A stretch of DNA of 14,711 nt from Thermodesulfobacteriota bacterium (GTDB lineage Bacteria; Desulfobacterota; DSM-4660; Desulfatiglandales; HGW-15): contig JALOPA010000021.1 of assembly GCA_025454125.1 (NCBI GenBank), forward strand, positions 1 to 14,711, written 5' to 3'. Made by a program: the position numbers and the translations under genes. This document shows positions 6,609 through 14,363 of this stretch, piece by piece; within the stretch, counting starts at the first letter, position 1; each line of letters opens with the position of its first letter. Below the pieces are notes generated by a model. It did no database searches. It was not told the DNA's origin and saw only the letters and a program-made list of their open reading frames with translations.

Positions 6609-7849
6609 CAGAGACCGGATTGCTGGAAGCTTATGAAGCGGCAGCGGGCAAGGACGTGGTCGAGCATCTTCGCCAGCTGGCCCTCCCCTTGAAGGGACTT
6701 CGTGTGGTCCACGTCAATTCGACACGAGTGGGGGGAGGAGTCGCAGAAATCCTTAACAAGATGGTTCCTCTTATGCAAGCGCTGGGGCTCGATGCCGCTT
6801 GGGAGATCATTGAAGGGGATTCTACCTTTTACCAGTGCACCAAGGGCTTTCACAACGCAATCCAGGGGAACCGCGTGGACCTCCCTGAAATCTATTTGAA
6901 GGCCTATGAGGAAACCAACCGACAGTGCGCTGAAACCCTCGGAGACCCCTTACGTCAGGCGGATATCGTCATCATCCACGACCCTCAGCCTGCAGCCCTG
7001 ATCACCCAGTTCCCGGATCGAAAGGGTAAATGGGTTTGGCGTTGCCACATCGATGCCAGCCGGCCGTTCCGGCCTGCGTGGAAGATCCTCAGGGAATTTG
7101 TCCACAAGTACGACGCCAGCATCTTTTCTTTGGCGGCCTTTGCCCGACGATTGCCTCATCCCGCATATCTCATCGCTCCGAGCATTGACCCTCTCCATGA
7201 AAAAAATATCGAGCTCGGCAGAGATGAAATTCAAGCGACCTACGGTCAATTCCAGGTGGACCCGAAGCGGCCGATCATCCTCCAGGTCTCCCGCTTCGAC
7301 CGCTTCAAGGACCCTCTTGGAGTGATCCAAAGTTACAAGACGGCCAAGCATTTTCTGCCTTCTCTCCAGTTGATCCTGGCCGGGGGTGGGGCTTCCGACG
7401 ATCCTGAGGGGGAAGTGGTTCTTGACGAGGTTCGTATCGCCTCGAGGGACGACCCCGACATCAAGGTTCTGCTTCTGCCCGGCGACGCACATCGGACGAT
7501 CAACGCCCTTCAGCGGTGCGCCGACATTGTCCTTCAGAAGTCCATGAGAGAAGGCTTTGGTTTGACGGTGGCGGAAGCCATGTGGAAGAGGAAGCCGGTC
7601 ATCGGGGGGGATACCGGCGGCATCCGCATTCAGGTGATCAACCATCACACGGGATTTACGGTGAGTTCTCCAGAGGGCGCCGCCCTCAGAATCCGGTATC
7701 TCCTCCAGAACCGGGACATCCTGAGCCAAATGGGAGAAAAGGCCAGGGCGTTCGTTCGTGAGAACTTTCTCATTACGCGACACCTCCGAGAGTATCTGAC
7801 GCTTTTTTTTGTTCTCCTCTATGGAGACCAGGAGCGCATAGAACTGTGA
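6605..7849 (+). CDS. treT: TreT-like trehalose synthase (GT4 glycosyltransferase)
   Basis: Retaining GT4 glycosyltransferase; characterised TreT enzymes join NDP-glucose and glucose to give trehalose in one step. The 414-aa length fits the family. The N-terminal Rossmann domain starts with VVHVNSTRVGGGVAEIL (glycine-rich donor or acceptor loop at 42-44), followed by IIHDPQPAAL and WRCHIDASRP. The C-terminal domain has LQVSRFDRFKDP (R230, K235), and the E-x7-E nucleotide-sugar motif is in REGFGLTVAE (E316, E324), followed by PVIGGDTGGI. All expected motifs are intact. The GTG start overlaps the DUF5752 stop. It is followed after 69 nt by otsB. The substrate could be another glucosyl acceptor, but the DUF5752 and OtsB neighbours favour trehalose. 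Confidence 0.85.
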   Translation: MTETGLLEAYEAAAGKDVVEHLRQLALPLKGLRVVHVNSTRVGGGVAEILNKMVPLMQALGLDAAWEIIEGDSTFYQCTKGFHNAIQGNRVDLPEIYLKAYEETNRQCAETLGDPLRQADIVIIHDPQPAALITQFPDRKGKWVWRCHIDASRPFRPAWKILREFVHKYDASIFSLAAFARRLPHPAYLIAPSIDPLHEKNIELGRDEIQATYGQFQVDPKRPIILQVSRFDRFKDPLGVIQSYKTAKHFLPSLQLILAGGGASDDPEGEVVLDEVRIASRDDPDIKVLLLPGDAHRTINALQRCADIVLQKSMREGFGLTVAEAMWKRKPVIGGDTGGIRIQVINHHTGFTVSSPEGAALRIRYLLQNRDILSQMGEKARAFVRENFLITRHLREYLTLFFVLLYGDQERIEL

Positions 7850-7918
7850 CAGGCCTCGGATCGGGTAAATGGAACGGTTGAAGCCCACGTCTCGCAAGCA
7901 CCGTAGGAAAGGGAGCCT

Positions 7919-8719
7919 GTGAAAGTCCTTAACCCAAACCTTGATCTGAACCAGTTCTTCAAGCGTTTGCCTCAGGCCGAGCGAAAAGTCCTGTTCCTCG
8001 ACTATGACGGCACTCTGGCTCCGTTCAAAACCAATCCCGGCGAGGCCCTGCCTTATCCGGGAGTGCGCGAAATCATCAGCCGAATCATGGGACTTTCTGA
8101 TACGCGGCTGGTCATTGTCACGGGACGCTGGACCCGGGATTTGGTTCCTCTCCTAGGGCTCGAAAGGCTGCCTGAAATTTGGGGTTCCCATGGTCTCGAA
8201 CGTCTCACCGCTGATGGCTCCTACCAAATCTTCTCCATGGATGAAAGATCTGTCCAGGGGCTTGCCGATGCAGATGAATTGATGGAGGAGAGCGGCCTCT
8301 CTCAACGCTGTGAGAAAAAACCTGGCTGCCTGGCCCTTCACTGGCGGGGCCTGTCTGAAGATGCGGTTCTTGAACTGAAAAACGCCGTGGTGCCTACGTG
8401 GCGCCACCTGGCTCAAACCACGGGGCTCGACCTGATCGAATTCGACGGTGGATTGGAGCTTCGCGTTGCGGCCCGAAACAAGGGGGATGCGGTCGAGAGG
8501 GTCCTGGATGAAAGCTTGAAGAAGGGGCTCGCTGCAGCCTATCTGGGGGACGATTTAACGGATGAAGACGCTTACAAGGCTATAAAGGGAAGAGGGATAG
8601 GTGTTCTTGTTCGAAAGGAGTTTCGCCCAACCTATGCGGACGTGTGGATCCGCCCGCCCGGCGAACTTCTGAAGTTTCTCTCCCGCTGGCTGGCTGAAGA
8701 AGGAGGCAGAGGCTGGTGA
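7919..8719 (+). CDS. otsB: Trehalose-6-phosphate phosphatase
   Basis: HAD-superfamily phosphatase that releases trehalose from trehalose-6-phosphate in the cytoplasm. The 266-aa product has motif I FLDYDGTLAPF (nucleophile D28, acid D30), motif II VIVTGR (T68), the cap region with GSHGLE, a basic residue in ARNKGDAV (K188), and motif IV LGDDLTDEDAY (D211, D212, D215, D217). The length and motif order match OtsB. The GTG at 7919 has AGGAAAGGGA just upstream. Its TGA overlaps the GTG of the MscS gene (8716). The matching synthase is the GT20 gene two genes downstream. All catalytic residues are present. Confidence 0.9.
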   Translation: MKVLNPNLDLNQFFKRLPQAERKVLFLDYDGTLAPFKTNPGEALPYPGVREIISRIMGLSDTRLVIVTGRWTRDLVPLLGLERLPEIWGSHGLERLTADGSYQIFSMDERSVQGLADADELMEESGLSQRCEKKPGCLALHWRGLSEDAVLELKNAVVPTWRHLAQTTGLDLIEFDGGLELRVAARNKGDAVERVLDESLKKGLAAAYLGDDLTDEDAYKAIKGRGIGVLVRKEFRPTYADVWIRPPGELLKFLSRWLAEEGGRGW

Positions 8720-9786
8720 CGGAGTTTTTTCAAAACTGGGAGGTCGCGATAAAGGCGCTGGGTACGCTTCTGGCAAGCGGGCTGATCGGTCTAGGGGCTC
8801 ATGCCTTGTGTTTTACCCTGATCAAGCGCCTGACTCGGCGAACCCCCTCTCTTGTAGATGATGCTTTCGTCAGACATTGCCAAGGCCCCTTGAAAACCAT
8901 CTTCCCGCTCCTTGCCTTAAGCCTCCTTCTGCCTGTTCTGTCCCTGCCGGATCCCCTTCTCGGGCCCCTGCGCCACCTGATCAGCGTAGGCGTCATCGTC
9001 TCGGTGACCTGGCTGCTCATCCGATCGATAAAGGGGCTCGAAGACGTGCTCCTCGACCGCTTTCCCGTGGATGAACGGGACAATTTGAGGGCCCGCAAAT
9101 TCCATACGCAGCTCCAGATCCTAAGGAAGACGGCGGTCTTCATTCTTTCCTTGCTGGCTTTTGCAGCCGCGCTCATGACCTTCGAGAAAGTGCGACAACT
9201 GGGGACGGCTATCTTGGCTTCCGCAGGCATCGTGGGCCTTGTCATCGGTTTCGCCACCCAGAAAACGATCAGCACGGTTCTGGCAGGTCTTCAAATCGCG
9301 ATCACCCAACCCATACGGGTTGACGATGTGGTCATCGTTGAGAATGAATGGGGTCGCATCGAGGAGATCACCCTCACTTACGTGGTGGTGCGCATCTGGG
9401 ATCTGCGGCGTCTGGTGGTGCCGATCACCTATTTCATAGAAAGACCTTTTCAGAACTGGACCCGGGTCTCGGCCGATCTCCTGGGAACGGTCTTCATCTA
9501 CGCGGACTACACGCTTCCCGTGCAACGCCTCCGCGAGGAACTCCACTCCGTCTTGAGCGCCTCCAATCTTTGGGACGGCAGGGTGTGGGGGCTTCAGGTG
9601 ACGGGAGCCACCGAGCGCTCGCTCGAGTTGCGCGCGCTCATGAGCGCCTCGGATGCCTCGTCGGCCTGGGATCTGCGCTGTCATGTTCGAGAGAAGCTCC
9701 TGGCCTTCATTCAAAACAAGCACCCGGAAAGTCTCCCCAGGCTCCGCGCCGAACTCGCCTCCAGCCAGGGAGAATGGGGTCACTGA
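8716..9786 (+). CDS. MscS-family mechanosensitive ion channel
   Basis: A small-conductance mechanosensitive channel that opens under membrane tension and releases solutes on hypo-osmotic shock. The 356-aa product has about five hydrophobic segments (roughly 11-35, 60-78, 86-104, 138-154, 163-182). The last is the glycine- and alanine-rich pore helix AILASAGIVGLVIGFATQKT, followed by QPIRVDDVVIVENEWGRIEE, the MscS beta domain, and VVPITYFIERPFQNWTR. A C-terminal alpha/beta cytoplasmic domain completes it. The extra N-terminal helices make it a larger MscS type than E. coli MscS (286 aa). The GTG start overlaps the otsB stop and there is 1 nt to the next gene. Its place in the middle of a trehalose operon suggests that it acts as release valve for the solute made there. 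Confidence 0.9.
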   Translation: MTEFFQNWEVAIKALGTLLASGLIGLGAHALCFTLIKRLTRRTPSLVDDAFVRHCQGPLKTIFPLLALSLLLPVLSLPDPLLGPLRHLISVGVIVSVTWLLIRSIKGLEDVLLDRFPVDERDNLRARKFHTQLQILRKTAVFILSLLAFAAALMTFEKVRQLGTAILASAGIVGLVIGFATQKTISTVLAGLQIAITQPIRVDDVVIVENEWGRIEEITLTYVVVRIWDLRRLVVPITYFIERPFQNWTRVSADLLGTVFIYADYTLPVQRLREELHSVLSASNLWDGRVWGLQVTGATERSLELRALMSASDASSAWDLRCHVREKLLAFIQNKHPESLPRLRAELASSQGEWGH

Positions 9787-9787
9787 C

Positions 9788-11527
9788 ATGGGCGAACTCG
9801 TCATTGTTTCAAATCGCGGGCCCTTCAGTTTCTCCGATGGCTTCCTCAAACACGCGGAGGACTGCTTGGTCAAAGGGATCAGGCCGGAACCGCCGAAATT
9901 CGGCGAGGGAGGTCTGGTGAATGCCATGGCCTGCTTGCTGAAGCAAGCCGCCTGGAACCCCACCTGGGTGGGAGCCTCTTTGGGCAACAGAGACATTGAC
10001 GTGGCCAGAGGTCACTACACAGAACTTTTCAGGAGGATGACCGAGGAAGGGTATGCTCCTGAGTTCTTCCCTCAGATCAGCATCCGGCAGAACAACCGCC
10101 TGCACTTTCGATACCAAGAGTATGACTTCCGGATGCGATTTGTGTTTTTCGACCAGGAACACATGCACAGTTACTACAGCCAGTTCGCAAACAGCTTTCT
10201 CTGGCCTCTTTTCCATTTGACACGGTCCCCTCTCTTCTACAAAAAAACCAAAGCGTTCCCTCGACCGCATTTTGAAAAAAACGATTTCATCCAGTACACC
10301 AGCAGTGCGGCAACCTTTGCGAACACGGTCATTGACGAAATCCTCAGAAGTGAGGATTTCGTGCAAAGGGAGGGCAGCCTTGTGGTCTGGAATCAGGACT
10401 ACCACCTGCTGCAGATTGCCGAGACTTGCAGAGCGGTGCTCAGAATGAAAAAGTTTTCCGAAGAACAAAGGAGAAGGATCTCCATCGGGCAGTTCATCCA
10501 CACGCCTTTTTTTGACATCCATGAAATCCAGGGTCTCATAAGAGAAGACAAGCGGACACGGGTGAAAGCGCAAGTCTACGACCCCTTCGGGGAAACCATT
10601 GAAAGCGTGCTTCAGAAACTGACCTGGGGAATGCTCTCCAACGACTTCGTCGGATTTCACACCAAGGAATACTGTGACAATTACCTGGAAGCCTTGGAGG
10701 AATGGTTCCCGGTGAAAATCAAAATCATCGATCACTCCTATCAGGTGAGGCACCAGGACCGAAAGACCATTGTCGGGAATTTTCCGATTGGCCTCGATAC
10801 AGATCGGATTCTCCTGGAAGTCACAGGGGACAAGCGGTTGGAATACACTTTAGACGGCCAGGACCTACACGAAACCCTGCTGCGCGAGAAGCAAAAGGGG
10901 CGGTATCTATTCGGGGGTCTGGAACGGTGCGATTACACCAAAGGTCTCGTCGAGAGACTGGCGATTTTCAGAAGCGCTTTGGCCCGCCTGCGAGAGGCGG
11001 GAAAGGACGCTTTTTTCTACCAAGTCACGGCTCCGAGCCGCTCCGAAAACCCGGATTACAAATACCTTCAAGCGATGCTCCATCGCGACGTCAGAGAGAT
11101 CAACACGACCCTGGGAGGCAAACCCATGGCCTATTCGCCGAAGGGCATCCCTCCCCCTCAGAACTACCGGTTCATGAAGGAAATGGACGTGATGTTCGTC
11201 ACCCCCTTGGAAGACGGCATGAACCTCGTCGCCTTCGAATACGTTTTGTCCCAGAAATTCCGGCCGCCGGAGGAGAGGGGGATTCTGGTCCTCAGCACAA
11301 GCGGGGCTTCAAGGGCCCTGAAGGCAAAGGGATTCGGAGAAGAAGACGGCATCCTCTACATCAATCCCATGAAGCCCAAGGAAGCGGGGGAAAAGACTGC
11401 AGATGCCATAAAAAGAAAGATACGTCTCTCTGAAAAAGTCATTCAGTACGTGGAACAGGAACGTCGTGTCGATGATTGGGCGCAAAAAAACGTGGACGCC
11501 ATCGTCCACGCAAAAAAGGCATTATGA
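9788..11527 (+). CDS. otsA: OtsA-like GT20 synthase (trehalose-6-phosphate synthase family)
   Basis: GT20 enzyme that joins UDP- or ADP-glucose to a sugar phosphate, most likely giving trehalose-6-phosphate for OtsB. I chose ATG 9788 because the protein then begins MGELVIVSNRGPF, the normal GT20 start; the frame is open further upstream, inside the MscS gene. The key residues of E. coli OtsA have matches: R10 (VSNR), D204 in WNQDYHLL, H238 in FIHTPF, R380 and K385 in ERCDYTKGL, D476 and E484 in DGMNLVAFEY. It is 579 aa against 474 in E. coli, mostly through about 70 extra residues between the VSNR loop and the DYH motif (80-190). This divergent type could use another acceptor, such as glycerol-3-phosphate, so the product is less certain than the family. 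It starts 1 nt after the MscS stop, and its TGA overlaps the next ATG. Confidence 0.8.
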   Translation: MGELVIVSNRGPFSFSDGFLKHAEDCLVKGIRPEPPKFGEGGLVNAMACLLKQAAWNPTWVGASLGNRDIDVARGHYTELFRRMTEEGYAPEFFPQISIRQNNRLHFRYQEYDFRMRFVFFDQEHMHSYYSQFANSFLWPLFHLTRSPLFYKKTKAFPRPHFEKNDFIQYTSSAATFANTVIDEILRSEDFVQREGSLVVWNQDYHLLQIAETCRAVLRMKKFSEEQRRRISIGQFIHTPFFDIHEIQGLIREDKRTRVKAQVYDPFGETIESVLQKLTWGMLSNDFVGFHTKEYCDNYLEALEEWFPVKIKIIDHSYQVRHQDRKTIVGNFPIGLDTDRILLEVTGDKRLEYTLDGQDLHETLLREKQKGRYLFGGLERCDYTKGLVERLAIFRSALARLREAGKDAFFYQVTAPSRSENPDYKYLQAMLHRDVREINTTLGGKPMAYSPKGIPPPQNYRFMKEMDVMFVTPLEDGMNLVAFEYVLSQKFRPPEERGILVLSTSGASRALKAKGFGEEDGILYINPMKPKEAGEKTADAIKRKIRLSEKVIQYVEQERRVDDWAQKNVDAIVHAKKAL

Positions 11528-11997
11528 ATCCCTCACTTGCCAATCCATATCGGCGTCTCTTTCTGATCCTGAATTTTTTCTGTTTGGGGTGCTTGCCGGG
11601 ACCCTGGATGGAGGCTCAGGCCCTTGCCGAAGAAACTGGGGCAGGCCCCTCGAAGGTCGATATCCGGGATGGAAGGATTTCCTTGTCTGCCAAAGATATC
11701 CCTCTGAGACTTCTGTGCCAGGAGATCGAAGATAAGAGCGGTATACGCTTCAGAATCCAGGATGCTCTTCGGGGGGATAAGCTTTCCATAGAACTCAAAG
11801 ATATTCCCCTGCTCAAAGGCCTCAAAAGGCTGCTCTCGCACGTGAACTACATTTTCTGTTTTGACGACAGAAACCGGCTTACAGAGGTTCTAATCGCAGG
11901 TCGCGCAGAACATCATAGCCACCCGGTGATAAAAAAGCCTCCTCCGCGGCATGATCTGCCCAGAATCCGACGAACGTTCAGTAGACCTCGCCCGTGA
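11524..11997 (+). CDS. Secreted protein with STN (secretin/TonB N-terminal-like) domain
   Basis: A 157-aa exported protein of unknown role. The ATG at 11524 overlaps the GT20 stop (ATGA), so it is the last gene of the operon. Residues 1-35 look like a signal peptide: basic PYRR, hydrophobic LFLILNFFCLGCL, then the possible cleavage site ALA-EE. Residues 52-127 follow the STN pattern: ISLSAKDIPLRLLCQEIEDK, then SIELKDIPLLKGLKRLL and NYIFCFDD. The C-terminal tail (128-157) is rich in His, Pro and Arg (KKPPPRHDLPRIRRTFSRPR). STN domains occur in the periplasm at the front of secretins and TonB-dependent receptors, but here there is no barrel after it. Its link to trehalose is unclear. Confidence 0.7.
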   Translation: MNPSLANPYRRLFLILNFFCLGCLPGPWMEAQALAEETGAGPSKVDIRDGRISLSAKDIPLRLLCQEIEDKSGIRFRIQDALRGDKLSIELKDIPLLKGLKRLLSHVNYIFCFDDRNRLTEVLIAGRAEHHSHPVIKKPPPRHDLPRIRRTFSRPRP

Positions 11998-12005
11998 AGA
12001 TCCCG

Positions 12006-12039
12006 CCTGCCGGCAAGCAGACATCTTCCGCTTGGCAGG
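12006..12039 (+). terminator. Imperfect hairpin at the end of the trehalose operon
   Basis: CCTGC-cgg-CAAGC (12006-12018) can pair with GCTTGGCAGG (12030-12039), a 10-bp stem with a 3-nt bulge and an 11-nt loop. No T-run follows, so it is only a weak terminator candidate. It sits between the STN gene and the promoter of the sigma-54 activator. Confidence 0.35.
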
Positions 12040-12052
12040 GGAACCTTTCTCC

Positions 12053-12080
12053 TTGACAATCCAATGGATTGATCTATAAA
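12053..12080 (+). promoter_or_regulatory. Sigma-70 promoter of the sigma-54 activator gene, with internal inverted repeat
   Basis: TTGACA at 12053-12058 and TATAAA at 12075-12080, spacing 16 nt. Between the hexamers, and overlapping the -35, lies CAATCC-aat-GGATTG (12057-12071), a candidate operator. The start ATG at 12111 is about 30 nt after the -10. Confidence 0.65.
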
Positions 12081-12110
12081 GCGGAAAGCCTCGGCGATCC
12101 GGAGAAGACC

Positions 12111-13517
12111 ATGAGATCCATTCTTGTGGTGACGAAAGACAAGGATGACTACCGCATCATCCGCAAGTGCCATCGTTCGGCTTACCGTGTTGATTTGGCT
12201 CCCACCGGCGAGGCCGCTCTCACCGTGCTCCATCACAGGCGCTACGACTACCTCTTCATGGACATCGACCTTCTTCGATCCTCCCAGTCGGGAGGGGTGA
12301 AGGCCGCGCTCCAGGCTCTCTGGCAGGTGTTTCCCACCCTTGAAATCGTCGTCATGTGTCCTCAGGAAGAAATCAGGGAAGCCGTGATGGCGGTCAAGGC
12401 CGGAGCGAGCAACTACCTGACCTATCCTCTCAATCCGCCCGAAGTCAAATACGTGACGGAAAGCATCGACGAGACCGTTCTCATGCAGTCGGAGCTCGAC
12501 TACCTGAGAGACCAGTTCTGGCAGTCGGACTCCCTGGAACTCATCCGGACAAAGAGCGACGGCATGAAGGCGGTTTTCGGCAAGATTCGCTCTGTCGCTC
12601 CGACCAAGAGCACGGTTCTCCTGATCGGTGAAACAGGAACCGGCAAGGGCGTGCTCGCCAGCCTGATTCACAGACACAGCAACCGCAACGAGGCTCCGTT
12701 CATCAGCGTTCACTGCGGGGCCATCCCCGACACCCTGTTGGAGAGCGAGCTCTTCGGTCACGAAAAGGGGGCCTTCACAGGCGCCATCAGGAGGAAACTG
12801 GGAAAGTTCGAAATCGCAAAGGGAGGGACCATCTTCCTCGATGAGATCGGCACCATCACCCCGTCCGCCCAGATCAAGCTTCTCCAGATCCTTCAGGACG
12901 GCACCTTTCAGAGAGTGGGAGGAGAGGAGACGATTGAGGCGAATGTGAGGGTGATCGCTGCGACCAACACAGACCTGAAGAAAATGTCCGATCAAGGCCT
13001 GTTCCGAAAAGATCTCTACTACCGGTTGAATGTATTTCCCATCGTCGTCCCGCCCCTGCGCCAGAGAAAAGAAGACATCCCTCACTTTGTGGATGTCTTT
13101 CTGCGGCGCATGAACAAATTCAACGCCAAGGCCATCCATCACGTTCATCCATCGGTGCTGGAGGCCTTTGAGCAGTACGATTGGCCTGGAAATATCCGGG
13201 AGCTCGAAAACCTGATCGAGAGAGCCTACATCCTGGAGACCTCGCCCATTATGAAGCCGGAAAGCTTTCCGAGCGAGCTTTTCGAAGCCGAGGGGTTGAC
13301 GCCCACCGTGGCCGTGGACACCAAGTGGACTCTCTCGGAAGTCCGAAAAGAAGGCTTGAAACACATCGAAAAGAATTACATCAAGGAGCAGCTGATTCAA
13401 CACAAGGGGAAGATCAAGGATTCTGCCAAAGCAGCCGGGATCACCACCCGGCAGCTCCACAAGCTGATGAAGAAGTACGCGATACGGAAAGAAGATTTCA
13501 AATCCTCTTCAGCCTAA
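12111..13517 (+). CDS. NtrC-family sigma-54-dependent response regulator
   Basis: A bacterial enhancer-binding protein that opens sigma-54 promoters using ATP. I chose ATG 12111 because it starts at the receiver domain and sits at the right distance from the promoter. The 468-aa product has a receiver (1-120), an AAA+ domain (about 145-385) and a Fis-type helix-turn-helix (about 433-460, KIKDSAKAAGITTRQLHKLM). The AAA+ domain is complete: Walker A GETGTGKG (173-180), sigma-54 contact GAFTGA (220-225), Walker B GGTIFLDE (238-245), and the arginine-finger region FRKDLYYRLNVFP. The receiver has D12/D13 and a phospho-acceptor-type D51 (FMDID), but the normally conserved Lys before Pro is replaced (NYLTYPL, Tyr105), so phosphorylation control may be altered. 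No histidine kinase is next to it. Two sigma-54 promoters lie just downstream. Confidence 0.9.
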   Translation: MRSILVVTKDKDDYRIIRKCHRSAYRVDLAPTGEAALTVLHHRRYDYLFMDIDLLRSSQSGGVKAALQALWQVFPTLEIVVMCPQEEIREAVMAVKAGASNYLTYPLNPPEVKYVTESIDETVLMQSELDYLRDQFWQSDSLELIRTKSDGMKAVFGKIRSVAPTKSTVLLIGETGTGKGVLASLIHRHSNRNEAPFISVHCGAIPDTLLESELFGHEKGAFTGAIRRKLGKFEIAKGGTIFLDEIGTITPSAQIKLLQILQDGTFQRVGGEETIEANVRVIAATNTDLKKMSDQGLFRKDLYYRLNVFPIVVPPLRQRKEDIPHFVDVFLRRMNKFNAKAIHHVHPSVLEAFEQYDWPGNIRELENLIERAYILETSPIMKPESFPSELFEAEGLTPTVAVDTKWTLSEVRKEGLKHIEKNYIKEQLIQHKGKIKDSAKAAGITTRQLHKLMKKYAIRKEDFKSSSA

Positions 13518-13539
13518 TGTCGCTCTTCAGGGGCCAAGG

Positions 13540-13556
13540 CGGAACCGTGGGTTCCG
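13540..13556 (+). repeat. Short perfect hairpin after the activator gene
   Basis: CGGAACC (13540-13546), loop GTG, GGTTCCG (13550-13556): a 7-bp stem. There is no T-run directly after it, so a role as terminator is uncertain. Confidence 0.35.
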
Positions 13557-13664
13557 ATGAAGGGCCTCGAAATGGACTCTTTTATTTCTAATTTGTGGCT
13601 TTCCAGGAGAGGAGGCAGGCCCAGGTTCAGAGGTTGTCTCCTGATGATATCTTGCATTTTCAAT

Positions 13665-13678
13665 GAGTTAATTAACTC
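13665..13678. promoter_or_regulatory. 14-bp perfect palindrome, candidate activator-binding site
   Basis: GAGTTAATTAACTC is its own reverse complement. It ends 42 nt before the sigma-54 -24 element at 13721, in a usual region for an upstream enhancer site of an NtrC-type activator. The adjacent activator gene is the natural candidate to bind it. Confidence 0.5.
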
Positions 13679-13720
13679 CCGTCTTTTTCCCCCCGCGTTT
13701 TCCGTGAGAGATAGGGGATT

Positions 13721-13736
13721 TGGCACAACTCGTGCT
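13721..13736 (+). promoter_or_regulatory. Sigma-54 promoter upstream of the 99-aa gene
   Basis: TGGCAC-AACTC-GTGCT, with GG at 13722-13723 and GC at 13734-13735, exactly 10 nt apart. It matches the sigma-54 -24/-12 consensus closely. The expected start is about 13747, some 35 nt before the TTG start codon at 13782. Confidence 0.8.
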
Positions 13737-13781
13737 TTAAGTATCTTATCGGTTTAAACATAAAGACAAGGCGGTGCATTC

Positions 13782-14081
13782 TTGGCTAAGGGTCCAAGTA
13801 AAGTGAGCAAGATCCGAGGCGTGGTTATTCCCACGGCCTGGGACGATCAGGGAAATGTTAAAGGGATTGCCATCTCCTCTCACGATGAGAATGAGTACCA
13901 AGTCGACCCCAAGGGAAAGGGTCCTGAACTTCTCCTGCACATTCGGAAGGAGGTGGAGGCCTCAGGCGTGGTGCGGGAGGAAGAGGGCAAGAAGATCGTC
14001 AGGATAAGGAAATACACGGTCAGCGAGGCTAACGAGAGCGCAGCGATTTATCCGGCCGACAGAGGCCGTGAACCCCTGTAG
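13782..14081 (+). CDS. Conserved-type hypothetical protein (99 aa) under a sigma-54 promoter
   Basis: A small soluble, charged protein with no signal peptide or membrane segment. I prefer the TTG at 13782 (AAGGCGG 8 nt upstream); an in-frame GTG at 13803 would remove seven residues. The core, IRGVVIPTAWDDQGNVKGIA, then ELLLHIRKEVEASGVVREEE and KIVRIRKYTV, suggests one small alpha/beta domain of about 70 residues with short beta strands around a helix; the last 20 residues look unstructured. I do not recognise a named family. The gene stands alone between a sigma-54 promoter and a terminator-like T-run, so it is a single-gene unit, likely switched on by the NtrC-type activator encoded upstream. 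Confidence 0.7.
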   Translation: MAKGPSKVSKIRGVVIPTAWDDQGNVKGIAISSHDENEYQVDPKGKGPELLLHIRKEVEASGVVREEEGKKIVRIRKYTVSEANESAAIYPADRGREPL

Positions 14082-14151
14082 CGTGACGTAGCGGCAAGAA
14101 CGCTCCCCCCTCCGAAGAGGTCCCCAACACAGATCCTCAGGAGAGCCTTAG

Positions 14152-14172
14152 ACAAACACGGTTTGTTTTTTT
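14152..14172 (+). terminator. Terminator of the 99-aa gene
   Basis: ACAAAC (14152-14157), loop ACG, GTTTGT (14161-14166), followed by six more T (to 14172). The stem is short (6 bp) but the T-run is strong. It lies 70 nt after the stop codon. Confidence 0.6.
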
Positions 14173-14188
14173 GGTGAGTGGGCGCCCT

Positions 14189-14322
14189 TCACCCTCCCCA
14201 CTCCCCCAGCGTGGGGGGCGAGGGGTGATGATACCCGATAAGCAGCTCGCGTCATCACCGCCGGAACGCAAGGTCCATGGAGATAGGAATTGGAAGTTCC
14301 GATCCACCCAGGATCGGAACTT
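14189..14322. other. Hairpin-rich stretch between two terminators, possible structured RNA
   Basis: Three stem-loops follow one another. The first, 14189-14228, is G/C-rich and imperfect (TCACCCTC with GAGGGGTGA, inner CCCCCA-gcg-TGGGGG). The second, GGTGATGA (14224-14231) with TCATCACC (14252-14259), overlaps the first, so only one of the two can form. The third is a perfect 12-bp stem, AAGTTCCGATCC (14294-14305) with GGATCGGAACTT (14311-14322), loop ACCCA. No reading frame of note crosses them. Terminators lie on both sides (14152-14172, 14364-14388). No promoter is evident for a separate RNA, and I do not match it to a known RNA family. Confidence 0.4.
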
Positions 14323-14363
14323 GGATTTCGCAGTCGGCTTTTTCAAATAGGTTTCAAAGGATT

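Noticed and set aside
6950..7897. Long minus-strand open frame opposite treT
   Set aside because: The + strand gene has a full set of GT4 motifs. The opposite frame shows no motif or start signal and is explained by codon bias of the real gene.
9809..10753. Minus-strand open frame opposite the GT20 gene
   Set aside because: No recognisable motif and no ribosome-binding site; it is an antisense shadow of a well-supported gene.
11913..13460. 515-codon minus-strand open frame opposite the sigma-54 activator
   Set aside because: It is the shadow of a gene with complete AAA+ and receiver motifs; no domain is recognisable in it.
14200..14300. Known riboswitch (c-di-GMP, glycine, molybdenum cofactor) in the hairpin-rich stretch
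   Set aside because: I looked for the conserved cores of these classes and could not match them.
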